Notes: generated by a model not told the origin, from the letters alone. Shown: positions 8,741 through 18,426, numbered from the stretch's first letter. The stretch is DNA of 64,000 bases from Haematobacter genomosp. 1 (GCF_002196855.1 NZ_NIPW01000004.1:186001-250000); one strand, 5' to 3'. Numbers and translations are program-made.

Positions 8741-9613
8741 CTAATCCTTGCTCTCTCCCTGCAGTGTGAGCGCCGTCTGATAGACATCGCGTCGCGGCAG
8801 ATTGAATCTCGCGGCAACTTCCGCAGCGGCATCCTTCACCCGCAGACGCCCCAAAGCCTCCCGCAATGCTTCCTCCACCGCCGCCGGGTCTGCCTGCCCC
8901 TCGCCGGGCCGGTCGACCAGAACCACGACTTCCCCCTTTACATCCCGCCCGGCGAAAGCCGCCTCCAGCTCCTCCAACGTGCCCCGGCTCACCTCCTCGA
9001 ACCTCTTGGTGAGTTCGCGACAGACGACCGCCTGCCGATCTCCTCCCCATGATGCGCTCAGTTCCCCTAACAATCGGTGAACGCGCTTGGGAGATTCATA
9101 GAAAATCACCGTCGCGGCGATGTCGGAGAGGCCTGCCAGCGCCCTCTGCCGCGGGCCGCCCTGCTGGGGAAGAAAACCTGCAAACAGGAACCGGTCGCTG
9201 GGCAGGCCGGAGACGGTCAGCGCCGCGAGCACTGCCGACGGGCCGGGTGCAGAGGTGACGGTGAATCCCTCCACAATCGCGGCACGGCCAAGCTGGAAGC
9301 CCGGATCGGCAACCAGCGGTGTCCCTGCTTCCGAAGCATACGCCACCGATTTCCCCTCCCCCAGCGCCCGAAGCAGGCGCGGCCGCGCAACCTCTCCGTT
9401 GTGGTCGTGATAGGCGACGAGCGGCCTGTCGCCCAGCGGGATGCCATGGATCTCCATCAGGTGCCGCAGGGTCCGGGTATCCTCCGCCGCCAGAACATCC
9501 GCCGTGGCCAGAATATCGAGCGCGCGCAAGGTGATATCCCGCGCGGCACCGATCGGCGTCGCAATGAAGTACAGGCCGGGGGCGAGCGGCCCCCTTTCGC
9601 CGATGGAATGCAT
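8741..9613 (-). CDS. rsmI: 16S rRNA (cytidine1402-2'-O)-methyltransferase RsmI
   Basis: SAM-dependent ribose methylation of C1402 in the ribosomal P site. The 290 residues have the tetrapyrrole-methylase fold: GLYFIATPIGAARDIT near the N-terminus, the AEDTRTLRHL motif, SEAGTPLVADPG and TSAPGPSAVLAAL. The frame continues far upstream without a stop, but the family N-terminus and the divergent lipoprotein gene place the start at ATG 9613. The gene is divergent from the LpoA-like gene with about 114 bp between starts. Confidence 0.96.
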   Translation of the reverse strand: MHSIGERGPLAPGLYFIATPIGAARDITLRALDILATADVLAAEDTRTLRHLMEIHGIPLGDRPLVAYHDHNGEVARPRLLRALGEGKSVAYASEAGTPLVADPGFQLGRAAIVEGFTVTSAPGPSAVLAALTVSGLPSDRFLFAGFLPQQGGPRQRALAGLSDIAATVIFYESPKRVHRLLGELSASWGGDRQAVVCRELTKRFEEVSRGTLEELEAAFAGRDVKGEVVVLVDRPGEGQADPAAVEEALREALGRLRVKDAAAEVAARFNLPRRDVYQTALTLQGESKD

Positions 9614-9727
9614 CTTTGCCGCCTTCTGTTTACTTATGCGCCGGCCCCACCTAGCATTTCCGTGAGGTCGCCCTAGACTTCGCTTGAACGCCCGGTCCAA
9701 CGGGCCGTCAGCCAGAGGGATAGCCGC

Positions 9728-10924
9728 ATGACCGACGCCGTGACACGTCGCCCGTTTTTCACCCGCCCGATCGGTATCCGCAACCTCTTCCGCAGCGCAA
9801 CCGGTCTTCTGGCGGCAGGAGCGCTTGCGGCCTGCGCGCCGACCGGCAATGTGAGTCGCGGCACCATCAACCCCTCTCAGCCGGTGCAGGTCGCCCTCCT
9901 TCTGCCGCAGAGCGCGAATGCGAGCGACCGGCTGGTTGCACAGAACCTCGAAAACGCGGCGCGTCTGGCCATCGCGGATCTTCAGGGGGTAAGTATCGAT
10001 CTGCGGGTCTATGACACGGCGGGCAGCCCGACGCAGGCCTCCGCCATGGCGCTCCGGGCCGCGGATGAAGGCGCGAAGATCATTCTGGGGCCGATCCATG
10101 CGCAGGATGCCAACGCTGCGGGAAGCGCCGTTGCCTCTCGCGGGATAAACGTGCTCAGCTTCTCCAACAATTCCGATATCGCGGGCGGAAACGTCTTCGT
10201 TCTGGGCCAGACATTCGCCAATTCCGCCGATCGGCTGATGCGGTTCGCGGCCGGTCAGGGCCGTCGCGACATCGTCGTGGTGAGCGATCCTGACGCCTCC
10301 GGTCAGGTGGGGCGTCGGGCGATCGAAACGGCCGCCGCCGCCAATGGCATCCGCGTCGCCGGCGCCGAGAGCTATGAACTGTCGCAGCAGGGCGTGACGG
10401 CCGCCGCGCCGAATATCGCCACCACCGTGCGCAATACCGGCGCGAGCGGCGTGTTCTTTACCGCGGGGACGGCGGGCGCCCTGCCCATGCTGACGCAGCT
10501 TCTGCGCGACAACGGCATCGACCCCAATGTCACCGCTTTCTATGGCCTGACGCGTTGGGACGTTCCGGCAAGTGCGGTTACCACGCCATCGCTTCAGGGT
10601 GGCTATTTCGCTGTACCCGATCCCGCCATCACGGCGCAGTTCAATGCCCGTTATGCCGGGGCCTATGGCGCCGCACCTCATCCGCTGGCCGCACTGGCCT
10701 ATGACGGGATCGCCGCCATCGGTGCCGCTGTTCGTTCGGGCCGGGCGGATCCGCTGGGCCGGGCCTCTCTGACCCAGCCTTCCGGCTTCGTCGGTGCGAA
10801 TGGCGTCTTCCGATTCACCGCAGACGGCAGTAACCAAAGGGCATTGGCTGTTGCGCAACTCCGCGACAACAGGGTCGAAGTGGTGGAAAATGCCCCCAGA
10901 AGCTTCAGCGGTGCCGGTTCCTGA
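9728..10924 (+). CDS. LpoA-like lipoprotein, penicillin-binding protein activator
   Basis: A 398-residue protein with an N-terminal lipoprotein signal (lipobox LAAC at about residues 33-36) followed by a type I periplasmic-binding-protein fold of the leucine/isoleucine/valine (Peripla_BP_6) family. It corresponds to the C-terminal domain of LpoA, the outer-membrane activator of PBP1A in gammaproteobacteria. The divergent rsmI-yraN context matches E. coli lpoA. It lacks the N-terminal TPR domain of E. coli LpoA. A role activating the PBP1A encoded at 19629-22148 is inference; an amino-acid-binding role is possible. GlnD overlaps its 3' end. Confidence 0.8.
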   Translation: MTDAVTRRPFFTRPIGIRNLFRSATGLLAAGALAACAPTGNVSRGTINPSQPVQVALLLPQSANASDRLVAQNLENAARLAIADLQGVSIDLRVYDTAGSPTQASAMALRAADEGAKIILGPIHAQDANAAGSAVASRGINVLSFSNNSDIAGGNVFVLGQTFANSADRLMRFAAGQGRRDIVVVSDPDASGQVGRRAIETAAAANGIRVAGAESYELSQQGVTAAAPNIATTVRNTGASGVFFTAGTAGALPMLTQLLRDNGIDPNVTAFYGLTRWDVPASAVTTPSLQGGYFAVPDPAITAQFNARYAGAYGAAPHPLAALAYDGIAAIGAAVRSGRADPLGRASLTQPSGFVGANGVFRFTADGSNQRALAVAQLRDNRVEVVENAPRSFSGAGS

Positions 10925-13703
10925 CGCGGCGGCGACGCCGGAAAACGATACCACGGCTGCGGCGCTGATCCTGCCGGACGCCGCTCTGTTCGACGCCGAG
11001 GCGGTGCTGGAGCAGATCGATACCGAGATCGCCGGTCTGGAGGCGCCCGATGCGCGGGCCCTTCGCGCCGTCGCTGTCGCCCGGATCGGCGCGGAACGTC
11101 AGCGCGGCTTCAACGCGATCAGGGAAGCATTTCTGGCGAAACCGCTGGATTCCGACATTACTGTCGCTTCCATAAGCTGGCTGACCGATCAGGTCGTACG
11201 GACAGTGCTGGAGGTGGTGCGGCGCCACCTTCTGCCCGCCGAAAGTCTGGATTATCGGAAGGTCACGCTGCTTGCGGTGGGGGGCTACGGACGCGGGGAA
11301 ATGGCCCCCTTCTCGGATGTGGACCTGCTGTTCCTGACACCCGATGCGGAGAATGGGCCGGTCAAGACCTTGATCGAATCCATGCTCTACATCCTGTGGG
11401 ATCTGAAGCTGAAGGTCGGGCACGCCAGCCGCTCCATCGCCGAATGTCTGAGCCAGGCGCGGGAGGACATCACCGTCCGGACCGCCCTGCTGGAGGAGCG
11501 CTACATCACCGGCGACAAGGGGCAGGCCAAGACGCTCCACAGCCGGTTGCGCAAGGAGCTTTTCTCCCGCACAGCCGCAGAATTCGTGGAAGCCAAGCTC
11601 GCCGAACGGGCGGAGCGGCACAAGCGGCAGGGCCAGCGCTACATGCTGGAGCCCAATGTGAAGGAGGGCAAGGGCGGCCTGCGTGACCTCCAGACGCTCT
11701 ACTGGATCGCGAAATACGTGACGGGCGTGGAGGAGGTGTCCGATCTCGTCGGGCTCGGCCTCATCACAGCGGATGAGTTCGCGGCGTTCGACCGGGCGGA
11801 GCGGTTTCTGTGGGCGGTGCGCTGCCACCTGCACTACCTAACGGGCCGCGCGACGGACCAGTTGACGTTCGACCTGCAACTGGAGGTGGCCCCCCGCATG
11901 GGCTATCAGGACGGCGCGGGGCGGCGGGCGGTCGAGTTCTTCATGCAGGACTACTTCCGCCACGCGACCAAGGTGGGCGAACTCACGCGTATCTTTCTGA
12001 CGGCGCTCGAGGCACGGCATGTCAAGACGACGCCCGTCACCGTAGGGCTGTTCCGGCGTCCGAAACGGCTGCATGAGGGCTATGTCCTCCGCCACAACCG
12101 CATCGCCGTCGCCGATGAGAAGGCGTTCCTGTCGGACAAGCTGAACCTGCTGCGGATTTTCGAGGAGGGCCTGCGGACGGGCCACCTGATCCACCCCGAC
12201 GCCATGCGGCTTGTCGCCGCGCATCTCGACCTGATCGACGAGGACATGCGTCAGGACAGGGAGGCGAACCGCATCTTCCTCGACCTTCTGCTGAAGCACG
12301 GCAACCCGGAGCGGAGCCTGCGCCGGATGAACGAACTCGGCGTCGTGGCGGCCTTCATGCCGGAGTTCGAGCCGATCGTGGCGATGATGCAGTTCAACGT
12401 CTATCACCATTACACGGTGGACGAGCACACCATCCAATGCATCTCGACCCTCGCGATGATAGAGCGGGGGGAGCTGGCGCGCGAACTGCCGCTCGCCACG
12501 CATATCATGGCCGAAGGCACCGTGAACCGCCGGGTGATTTATGTGGCGCTGCTGCTGCACGACATCGGCAAGGGCCGGCCGGAGGATCACTCCATCCTCG
12601 GCGCGCAGATCGCCCGGCGCGTGGCGCCGCGGCTGGGGCTGAACGCGGAGGAGTCGGAGCTGGTCGAATGGCTGGTCCGCAACCACCTCGTCATGTCGGA
12701 CGCAGCGCAGAAACGCGACCTTTCCGATCCGCGCACGGTACGGGATTTTGCCCGGACAGTGCGGTCCCGGCGGCGGCTCGACCTGCTCTACCTGCTCACC
12801 TGCTGCGACATCATCGGCGTGGGTCCCGGCACCTGGAACAACTGGAAGGCCATGCTGCTCGACCGGCTCTACCGGGAGACGGCGACCGTGCTGGACATGG
12901 GGCTGGAGGCCGCGCACCGCCCCCACCGGGAGGCGGAGGCGAAACGGGCGCTCCGTGCCGCGCTCTCCGACTGGGACCGGAAGGACCTGCGGGCAGAGAC
13001 GCAGAGGCACTACGGACCCTACTGGCAGGGACTGCCGCTCGACACGCAGGTGGTGTTCGCCCACCTGCTCCGCGGTATCCGGGATGACGAGATTCGCATC
13101 GACCTCACCCCGGATCAGGACCGGGACGCGACCCGTGTCTGCTTTGCCCTCGCCGATCATCCCGGCATCTTCGCCCGGCTGGCGGGGGCGCTGGCGCTTG
13201 TCGGGGCGAATGTGGTCGATGCCCGCACCTTCACCTCCAAGGACGGTTACGCCACTGCGGCCTTCTGGGTGCAGGATGCCGAAGGCGCGCCCTATGATCC
13301 CGGCAAGCTGCCGCGCCTGCGCAACATGATCGAGCGGACGCTGAAGGGTGAGGTCGTCGCCCGCGAGGCACTGAAGGATCGCGACAAGGTGAAGAAGCGG
13401 GAACGCGGATTTCATTTCCCGACCGCGATCACCATCGACAACGACGGATCGGAAATCTACACCATCGTGGAGGTGGATACGCGCGACCGTCCGGGCCTGC
13501 TCTACGATCTCGCGCGGACCTTCGCCTCCAACAACATCTACATCGCCTCGGCGCAGATCGCGACCTATGGCGCGCAGGTCGTGGACACCTTCTACGTGAA
13601 AGACATGTTCGGTCTGAAAATCCATTCTCGGCAGCGCGCCGAGGCGCTGGAAAAGAAACTCCGCCAGGCGGTGGACGAAGGGGCAGAGAGGGCGCGCAGC
13701 TAG
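10890..13703 (+). CDS. glnD: [Protein-PII] uridylyltransferase/uridylyl-removing enzyme
   Basis: Glutamine sensor that uridylylates and deuridylylates PII. The 937 residues show, in order: nucleotidyltransferase domain with GGYGRGEMAPFSDVD near residue 130, the GlnD-specific helical region, an HD hydrolase domain with HDIGKGR near residue 555, and two C-terminal ACT domains (ADHPGIFARLAGAL and TRDRPGLLYDLARTF). ATG 10890 gives a family-like length and overlaps the upstream gene by 35 bp; GTG 10911 is an alternative. murJ follows after one base. GlnE at 32481-35258 acts downstream in the same cascade. Confidence 0.96.
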   Translation: MPPEASAVPVPDAAATPENDTTAAALILPDAALFDAEAVLEQIDTEIAGLEAPDARALRAVAVARIGAERQRGFNAIREAFLAKPLDSDITVASISWLTDQVVRTVLEVVRRHLLPAESLDYRKVTLLAVGGYGRGEMAPFSDVDLLFLTPDAENGPVKTLIESMLYILWDLKLKVGHASRSIAECLSQAREDITVRTALLEERYITGDKGQAKTLHSRLRKELFSRTAAEFVEAKLAERAERHKRQGQRYMLEPNVKEGKGGLRDLQTLYWIAKYVTGVEEVSDLVGLGLITADEFAAFDRAERFLWAVRCHLHYLTGRATDQLTFDLQLEVAPRMGYQDGAGRRAVEFFMQDYFRHATKVGELTRIFLTALEARHVKTTPVTVGLFRRPKRLHEGYVLRHNRIAVADEKAFLSDKLNLLRIFEEGLRTGHLIHPDAMRLVAAHLDLIDEDMRQDREANRIFLDLLLKHGNPERSLRRMNELGVVAAFMPEFEPIVAMMQFNVYHHYTVDEHTIQCISTLAMIERGELARELPLATHIMAEGTVNRRVIYVALLLHDIGKGRPEDHSILGAQIARRVAPRLGLNAEESELVEWLVRNHLVMSDAAQKRDLSDPRTVRDFARTVRSRRRLDLLYLLTCCDIIGVGPGTWNNWKAMLLDRLYRETATVLDMGLEAAHRPHREAEAKRALRAALSDWDRKDLRAETQRHYGPYWQGLPLDTQVVFAHLLRGIRDDEIRIDLTPDQDRDATRVCFALADHPGIFARLAGALALVGANVVDARTFTSKDGYATAAFWVQDAEGAPYDPGKLPRLRNMIERTLKGEVVAREALKDRDKVKKRERGFHFPTAITIDNDGSEIYTIVEVDTRDRPGLLYDLARTFASNNIYIASAQIATYGAQVVDTFYVKDMFGLKIHSRQRAEALEKKLRQAVDEGAERARS

Positions 13704-13704
13704 A

Positions 13705-15249
13705 ATGCGGCAGATACGCCTGCTGCACGGCTTCCTGACCGTCGGATTCTGGACCTTTGCCAGCCGGTTGCTCGGCTTCATCCGCGACGTGATCATCGCC
13801 GCCTATCTGGGTTCCGGCCCGGTGGCAGAGGCGTTTCTGGTCGCCTTCTCCCTGCCCAACATGTTCCGTCGGATCTTTGCCGAGGGCGCGTTCAACACCG
13901 CCTTCGTGCCGATCTTCGCCAAGAAGATCGAGGCGGGGGAGGATGCGAAGGGGTTCGCACAGGACGCTTTCTCCGGCCTTGCCTCCGTTCTGATCGTGCT
14001 CACGATGATCGCTCATGTGGCGATGCCGTGGCTGGTGCTGGCGATGGCATCCGGTTTCAAGGGCGATGAGCGGTTCGATATCGCCGTGACCTTCGGGCGC
14101 ATCTGCTTCCCCTATATCCTGCTGATCTCGCTCACCGCGATGCTGTCGGGAGTGCTGAATGCGACGGGGCGCTTCGCCGTCGCGTCCATGGCGCCCGCGG
14201 TGCTGAACATCGTCTTCCTGATCGCTTTCGGCCTGTCCATCCACTACGGCTGGGAGATGGGCCTGACGCAGAGCTGGGCCACGCCGGTCGGGGGGGTGCT
14301 GCAACTCCTGCTGGTCTGGCATGCGGCGCGGAAGGAAGGGTATTCCATGCGTCTGTCATGGCCGCGGCTGTCGCCCGACATGCGGCGGCTGGTGCGTGTG
14401 GCGATGCCCGCCGTGTTCGCGGGCGGGATCGTGCAGATCAACCTCGTCGTCGGGCGGCAGGTCGCCTCCTATTACGACGGGGCTATCGCGTGGCTATCCA
14501 ATGCCGACCGCATCTATCAGCTTCCGCTCGGCGTCGTCGCGGCGGCGGTCGGCGTGGTGTTGACGGCGGAGCTTTCGCGCAGGCTCCGCGCCGGTGATAT
14601 CGGCGGCAGCCGTACCGCCTATAACCGCGCATGGGAATTTTCGCTGTTCCTGACCCTGCCCGCCGCCGTGGCACTCATCGTCATCGCCGGGCCGATCATC
14701 AGCGTGATCTTCGAGCGGGGGCAATATACGGCTGCGGACTCGGCAAATACCGCGCTGGCCCTGATCGTCTATGGTGCCGGACTGCCGGCCTTCACGCTTC
14801 AGAAGGTGCTCCAGCCGGTGTTCTACGCGCGGGAGGATACGCGCCGCCCCTTCCATTACGCCATCGTGGCCATGGTCGTGAACGCGCTGCTCGCCTTTGG
14901 CCTGTCCTACTGGCTGGGCTTCATCGCGGCGGCCATCGGCACGACGATCGCCTCATGGGCGATGGTGTTCCAGCTCTGGTGGGGATCCCGCAGCATGGGC
15001 GAGGCCGTCCGCTTCGACCCGCGGTTCCTGAAGAACCTTGTGCGTATCCTGATCGCCTCGGCGGTGATGGGCCTGTTCCTTTGGGGGGCGGCGCAGGTGC
15101 TGGATGGCATGCTCACGCAGAAGGGCACGCGGGTGCTCGCGCTGTTCATCCTTTGCGGCGCGGGAATGGCGGTCTACTTCGTCACCGCCATCGTGCTCGG
15201 AGTCATGAAGCTCGCCGACCTGCTCAGGATGGTTCGCCGTCAGCGCTGA
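13705..15249 (+). CDS. murJ: Lipid II flippase MurJ
   Basis: Flips lipid-linked peptidoglycan precursor across the inner membrane. The 514-residue protein is strongly hydrophobic with about 14 helices. It has the MviN N-terminus (TFASRLLGFIRDVIIAAYLG) and the conserved NMFRRIFAEGAFNTAFVP segment. It is coupled to glnD (one-base gap) and ends 10 bp inside the 3' end of the convergent rhomboid gene. The glnD-murJ-trpS order is common in Rhodobacterales. Confidence 0.97.
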   Translation: MRQIRLLHGFLTVGFWTFASRLLGFIRDVIIAAYLGSGPVAEAFLVAFSLPNMFRRIFAEGAFNTAFVPIFAKKIEAGEDAKGFAQDAFSGLASVLIVLTMIAHVAMPWLVLAMASGFKGDERFDIAVTFGRICFPYILLISLTAMLSGVLNATGRFAVASMAPAVLNIVFLIAFGLSIHYGWEMGLTQSWATPVGGVLQLLLVWHAARKEGYSMRLSWPRLSPDMRRLVRVAMPAVFAGGIVQINLVVGRQVASYYDGAIAWLSNADRIYQLPLGVVAAAVGVVLTAELSRRLRAGDIGGSRTAYNRAWEFSLFLTLPAAVALIVIAGPIISVIFERGQYTAADSANTALALIVYGAGLPAFTLQKVLQPVFYAREDTRRPFHYAIVAMVVNALLAFGLSYWLGFIAAAIGTTIASWAMVFQLWWGSRSMGEAVRFDPRFLKNLVRILIASAVMGLFLWGAAQVLDGMLTQKGTRVLALFILCGAGMAVYFVTAIVLGVMKLADLLRMVRRQR

Positions 15250-15932
15250 CGGATAAGGGCGAGCGCCCGGCGCCAGCCGCCGGGGCAAACCACGAAGGAC
15301 AGTCCGAATCCCGTGGCAAAACCCGACAGGTCCGCCACCCATTCGTTGGAGCCGCCGAACAGCGCCCCAAAGAGGAGCTGGATACCCAGCAGCGTCCCGA
15401 TCAACCCGAATGCCCGCAGGCGCCCCGACCCCTGCCCCGCTGCCCGCACCCAGAGCAGGAAGGTGAATGCTCCGATCAGCCCGTAAACCGCCGGATATCC
15501 GCCCACAAGCCAGGCCGGATCGTCAAGCAGCAGCCCGAAGACCAGCGCCCCCATGATGGCGGAGCCGAAGAACACAGCCAGCACCGCGACTGTGGAGAAT
15601 ACCTCCCCCACCATCTTGCCAAGCGCGAGGATGAAGACGAATACGAACATCATATGCGTGAACGACGCGTGGAAGAACGGATAGGTCACGAACCGGATCA
15701 TCTGCTCGGCCGGATAGAAGTGGTTTGCCACCATCCAGTCGAAGATCTGGCCCGAGAACCCGAACCGCTGGATCGCTTCCACCCGCCAGGTAAAACCCAG
15801 CCCGCCGCCGACGATCCCCCGATCCGCGAGGCTGAGCAGCAGTTCTATGGCGGCGACGGGGCCTGCAAGCACCCAGACGACGAATGGCAGGGGATTGAGC
15901 GGGGAGCGGTCTGGATCGTGCATGTCCGGCAT
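15240..15932 (-). CDS. Rhomboid-family membrane protein, catalytic residues lost
   Basis: A 230-residue protein with a six-helix rhomboid layout. The loop-helix-2 segment HASFTHMMFV (residues 88-97) keeps both His but has Val97 where the oxyanion Asn is expected. The GxSG motif position reads GGYPAVYG (144-151), placing Tyr146 at the nucleophile Ser and Pro147 at Gly. The helix-6 His position is Asp201 (ADLSGF). The fold is recognisable but all three catalytic positions are replaced, so it should be a pseudoprotease. ATG 15932 and ATG 15923 are alternative starts, neither with a good ribosome site. It is convergent with murJ and divergent from trpS. Confidence 0.85.
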   Translation of the reverse strand: MPDMHDPDRSPLNPLPFVVWVLAGPVAAIELLLSLADRGIVGGGLGFTWRVEAIQRFGFSGQIFDWMVANHFYPAEQMIRFVTYPFFHASFTHMMFVFVFILALGKMVGEVFSTVAVLAVFFGSAIMGALVFGLLLDDPAWLVGGYPAVYGLIGAFTFLLWVRAAGQGSGRLRAFGLIGTLLGIQLLFGALFGGSNEWVADLSGFATGFGLSFVVCPGGWRRALALIRQR

Positions 15933-15998
15933 TCTGTTGACGCGATGATGGGCCAGCGATAAGCCGACCGGACCATATAATCCAGACGGAGAAAAATC

Positions 15999-17039
15999 AT
16001 GACCGAGCCGGTCCAAACGCCTCGTGTCTTCCCGCAACGGGTGTTCTCGGGGATCCAACCCTCGGGCAACCTGCAACTGGGCAACTATCTCGGCGCGTTG
16101 AAACGCTTCGCCGCCGCTCAGGACAACGGGATCGAGACGATCTATTGCATCGTGGACATGCATGCGATCACCGTCTGGCAGGATCCGGCCGACCTCACCC
16201 GCGCGACGCGGGAACTGGCGGCGGGCTTCATCGCCTCCGGCGTGGACCCGGAGCGTTCCATCCTGTTCAACCAGAGCCAGGTTGTCGGTCATGCTCAGCT
16301 CGCCTGGATCTTCGATTGCGTCGCACGGCTCGGCTGGATGAACCGGATGACCCAGTTCAAGGACAAGGCAGGCAAGAATGCCGAAGCCGTGTCGCTCGGG
16401 CTGTTCGCCTATCCCGCGCTGATGGCCGCCGACATCCTGCTCTACCACGCCACGCATGTTCCCGTCGGCGAGGATCAGAAGCAGCATGTGGAACTGACCC
16501 GGGACATCGCGGCCAAGTTCAACCATGACTACGGCGTCGATTTCTTCCCGATGCCGGAACCGGTGATCGAGGGCGCCGCGACGCGGGTGATGAGCCTGCG
16601 TGACGGGTCGAAGAAGATGTCGAAATCCGACCCGTCCGACATGAGCCGCATCAACCTGACGGACGATGCCGACACCATCGCCAGCAAGATCCGCAAGGCC
16701 CGCACGGATGCCGAGCCGCTGCCGGAAACGCTGGAGGGGCTGAAGGACCGGCCGGAGGCGCGCAACCTCGTCAACATCTACGCGGCCCTCGCCGACACCA
16801 GCCCGGAGGCCGTGGTGGCGGAGTTCTCGGGTCAGGGCTTCGGCGCGTTCAAGCCGGCGCTCGCGGATCTGGCCGTCGCGCAACTCACCCCGATCTCGGG
16901 CGAAATGCGGCGTCTCACCTCCGACCCGGCGGAGATCGACCGGATCCTCGCCCGCGGGGCGGAACGCGCCAACGCCATCGCCGCGCCCGTCATCGACCAA
17001 ACCTATGATATCGTCGGCATGATCCGGGGCGTGCGATGA
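15999..17039 (+). CDS. trpS: Tryptophanyl-tRNA synthetase
   Basis: Charges tRNA-Trp. The 346 residues are of bacterial TrpRS type, with the HIGH-equivalent in [12 protein letters not shown] at about residues 23-34 and a KMSKS loop in [10 protein letters not shown] near residue 205. The middle has the family [16 protein letters not shown] segment. ATG 15999 follows GGAG. The stop overlaps the ATG of ectC by four bases, an unusual partner for trpS. Confidence 0.97.
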   Translation: MTEPVQTPRVFPQRVFSGIQPSGNLQLGNYLGALKRFAAAQDNGIETIYCIVDMHAITVWQDPADLTRATRELAAGFIASGVDPERSILFNQSQVVGHAQLAWIFDCVARLGWMNRMTQFKDKAGKNAEAVSLGLFAYPALMAADILLYHATHVPVGEDQKQHVELTRDIAAKFNHDYGVDFFPMPEPVIEGAATRVMSLRDGSKKMSKSDPSDMSRINLTDDADTIASKIRKARTDAEPLPETLEGLKDRPEARNLVNIYAALADTSPEAVVAEFSGQGFGAFKPALADLAVAQLTPISGEMRRLTSDPAEIDRILARGAERANAIAAPVIDQTYDIVGMIRGVR

Positions 17040-17422
17040 TCGTCAGGTCTCTGGACGACGTGATCTCCGGCCCGAACCATGCAACTGGTCCGGGCTGGGA
17101 AAGCCGGCGCATCCTGCTGAAACCGGACGGCATGGGCTTCTCCCTCCACGACACGCTGGTGAAGGAGGGGGAGGAGTTGCATCTGGAATACAAGCACCAC
17201 CTGGAAGCCAACTATTGCATCGCCGGGGAGGGCGAGGTGACGGAGGTGGCAACCGGGCGGACCTGGCCTATACGGCCCGGCACGCTCTATGCCCTCGACC
17301 GGAATGACGCGCATGTGCTGCGGGCGACAAAGGGCGATCTGCGGCTGGTCTGCGTGTTCAACCCTCCCCTCTCCGGCAATGAGCGCCACCGCGAGGACGG
17401 AAGCTACGCGCCGGAGGAATAG
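17036..17422 (+). CDS. ectC: L-ectoine synthase
   Basis: Cyclises N-gamma-acetyl-2,4-diaminobutyrate to ectoine, a compatible solute. The 128-residue cupin matches EctC in length. The iron ligands reported for Paenibacillus lautus EctC (Glu57, Tyr85, His93) fall at exactly those positions here (HHLEANY, GTLYALD, DAHVLR). It starts with ATG inside the trpS stop, implying translational coupling. No ectA, ectB, ectD, ask or ectR is present in the window, so the substrate must come from genes elsewhere, from uptake, or the protein is a solitary EctC with another role. Confidence 0.92.
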   Translation: MIVRSLDDVISGPNHATGPGWESRRILLKPDGMGFSLHDTLVKEGEELHLEYKHHLEANYCIAGEGEVTEVATGRTWPIRPGTLYALDRNDAHVLRATKGDLRLVCVFNPPLSGNERHREDGSYAPEE

Positions 17423-18000
17423 CCCGCTTGGGTCGTGTCGCAACCCGGTTCCGGCGGGATGTGCAGGGGAATGCTGTCTCCTCCGTGATCAACCGCCTCC
17501 TCGGCGCGCGCTGATGGCCTGAAGCTGGCCTCAGGATGGAGATCTACATCGCTGCTGTAGGGATGCGCTTTCTAACCGCCTTCGCCTGGTGACAGGACGG
17601 TCACCGTCTCCGCGGTCCTCGATTGCGGGATGCGTGTGAGCATTTTGATCGCTCGGGAATCGAAGGGAATCTCCGCTCCCGGCATTTGGTCAGGGGCTGC
17701 CTCCCCTCCGCCACGGTCAAACGCGAGTCCTGGCACTGACTGTCGCATGCTGCGCGGCCATCCCAACGCCGCCGCCATAGGATGCATCCCTGATCTGGAT
17801 GCCGTCTAGCCCGACATTGCTCCGCGTAGGCCCACGATGGAAGGCCCTTCCACTTCCATTCCCCGACAGGACCAGGATCGGTCGCACCGGTTGCAAACCC
17901 TTCGGTAGATATGAGGCCGCCTCTTCCCCTTCCTGCTGGCGACAGGACGCGCGCCGCGCTAGGAGGCTGGCGGCATCCTGCCTTACAGAAGGAGACATCC
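17423..18000. other. 578-bp region without a convincing gene
   Basis: Between ectC and the RidA gene. Short frames occur on both strands, but none has a ribosome site plus a recognisable protein, and codon usage is unlike the neighbours. It contains a small inverted repeat GGTGAC / GTCACC at about 17588-17605 and, near its end, the AAGGAG ribosome site of the RidA gene. It could be a remnant of decayed sequence; nothing more can be said. Confidence 0.5.
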
Positions 18001-18351
18001 ATGTCCGATATCACCCGTCTCGAAACCGGCGCCCGCATGAGCGAGGCGGTCGTCTACAACGGCCTGATCTTCCTTGCCGGGCAGATCGGCGCGCCGGGAA
18101 CCAGCGTCCGTGAACAGACGGAGGCCGCTCTCGCCGAGGTTGACCGCCTTCTGGCCGCCGCGGGTTCGGACAAGACCCGCATCCTCTCCGCGCAGATCTG
18201 GCTCGCGGACATCGCCGATTTCGCCGAGATGAACGCAGTTTGGGATGCCTGGGTCGCGCCCGGCCATACGCCTGCTCGTGCGACGGGCGAGTCGAAACTG
18301 GCCGCGCCGGATTACAAGGTCGAGGTCATCGTGGTTGCCGCCGCGAAGTAA
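18001..18351 (+). CDS. RidA (YjgF/UK114) family protein
   Basis: A 116-residue trimer-forming family member; RidA proteins hydrolyse reactive enamine/imine intermediates released by PLP enzymes. The YNGLIFLAGQIG start of the beta-core and the C-terminal PARATGESKL segment, with the Arg that in active members binds the substrate carboxylate, are present. ATG 18001 has AAGGAG 6 bp upstream. It looks like the divergent Rid subgroup rather than archetypal RidA, so activity is inferred. It stands alone, convergent with prfB. Confidence 0.9.
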   Translation: MSDITRLETGARMSEAVVYNGLIFLAGQIGAPGTSVREQTEAALAEVDRLLAAAGSDKTRILSAQIWLADIADFAEMNAVWDAWVAPGHTPARATGESKLAAPDYKVEVIVVAAAK

Positions 18352-18426
18352 CTGCCGCATGAACCGGCTCGGGTGCCGCAGAACGTGACGCCCGAGCCCA
18401 CGCAGGAGCGGTCTCTACGGCAGGGT

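Noticed and set aside
8741-10954. 737-residue frame extending rsmI upstream
   Set aside because: The extension is antisense to the LpoA-like lipoprotein gene; RsmI homology starts at 9613.
15240-17000. 586-residue frame apparently extending the rhomboid gene across trpS
   Set aside because: The extension is antisense to trpS; the rhomboid homology begins only near 15932.
17572-17787. Possible transposase remnant on the minus strand in the 17.4-18.0 kb gap
   Set aside because: I could not match it to any IS family, and no terminal inverted repeats or target duplication are visible.
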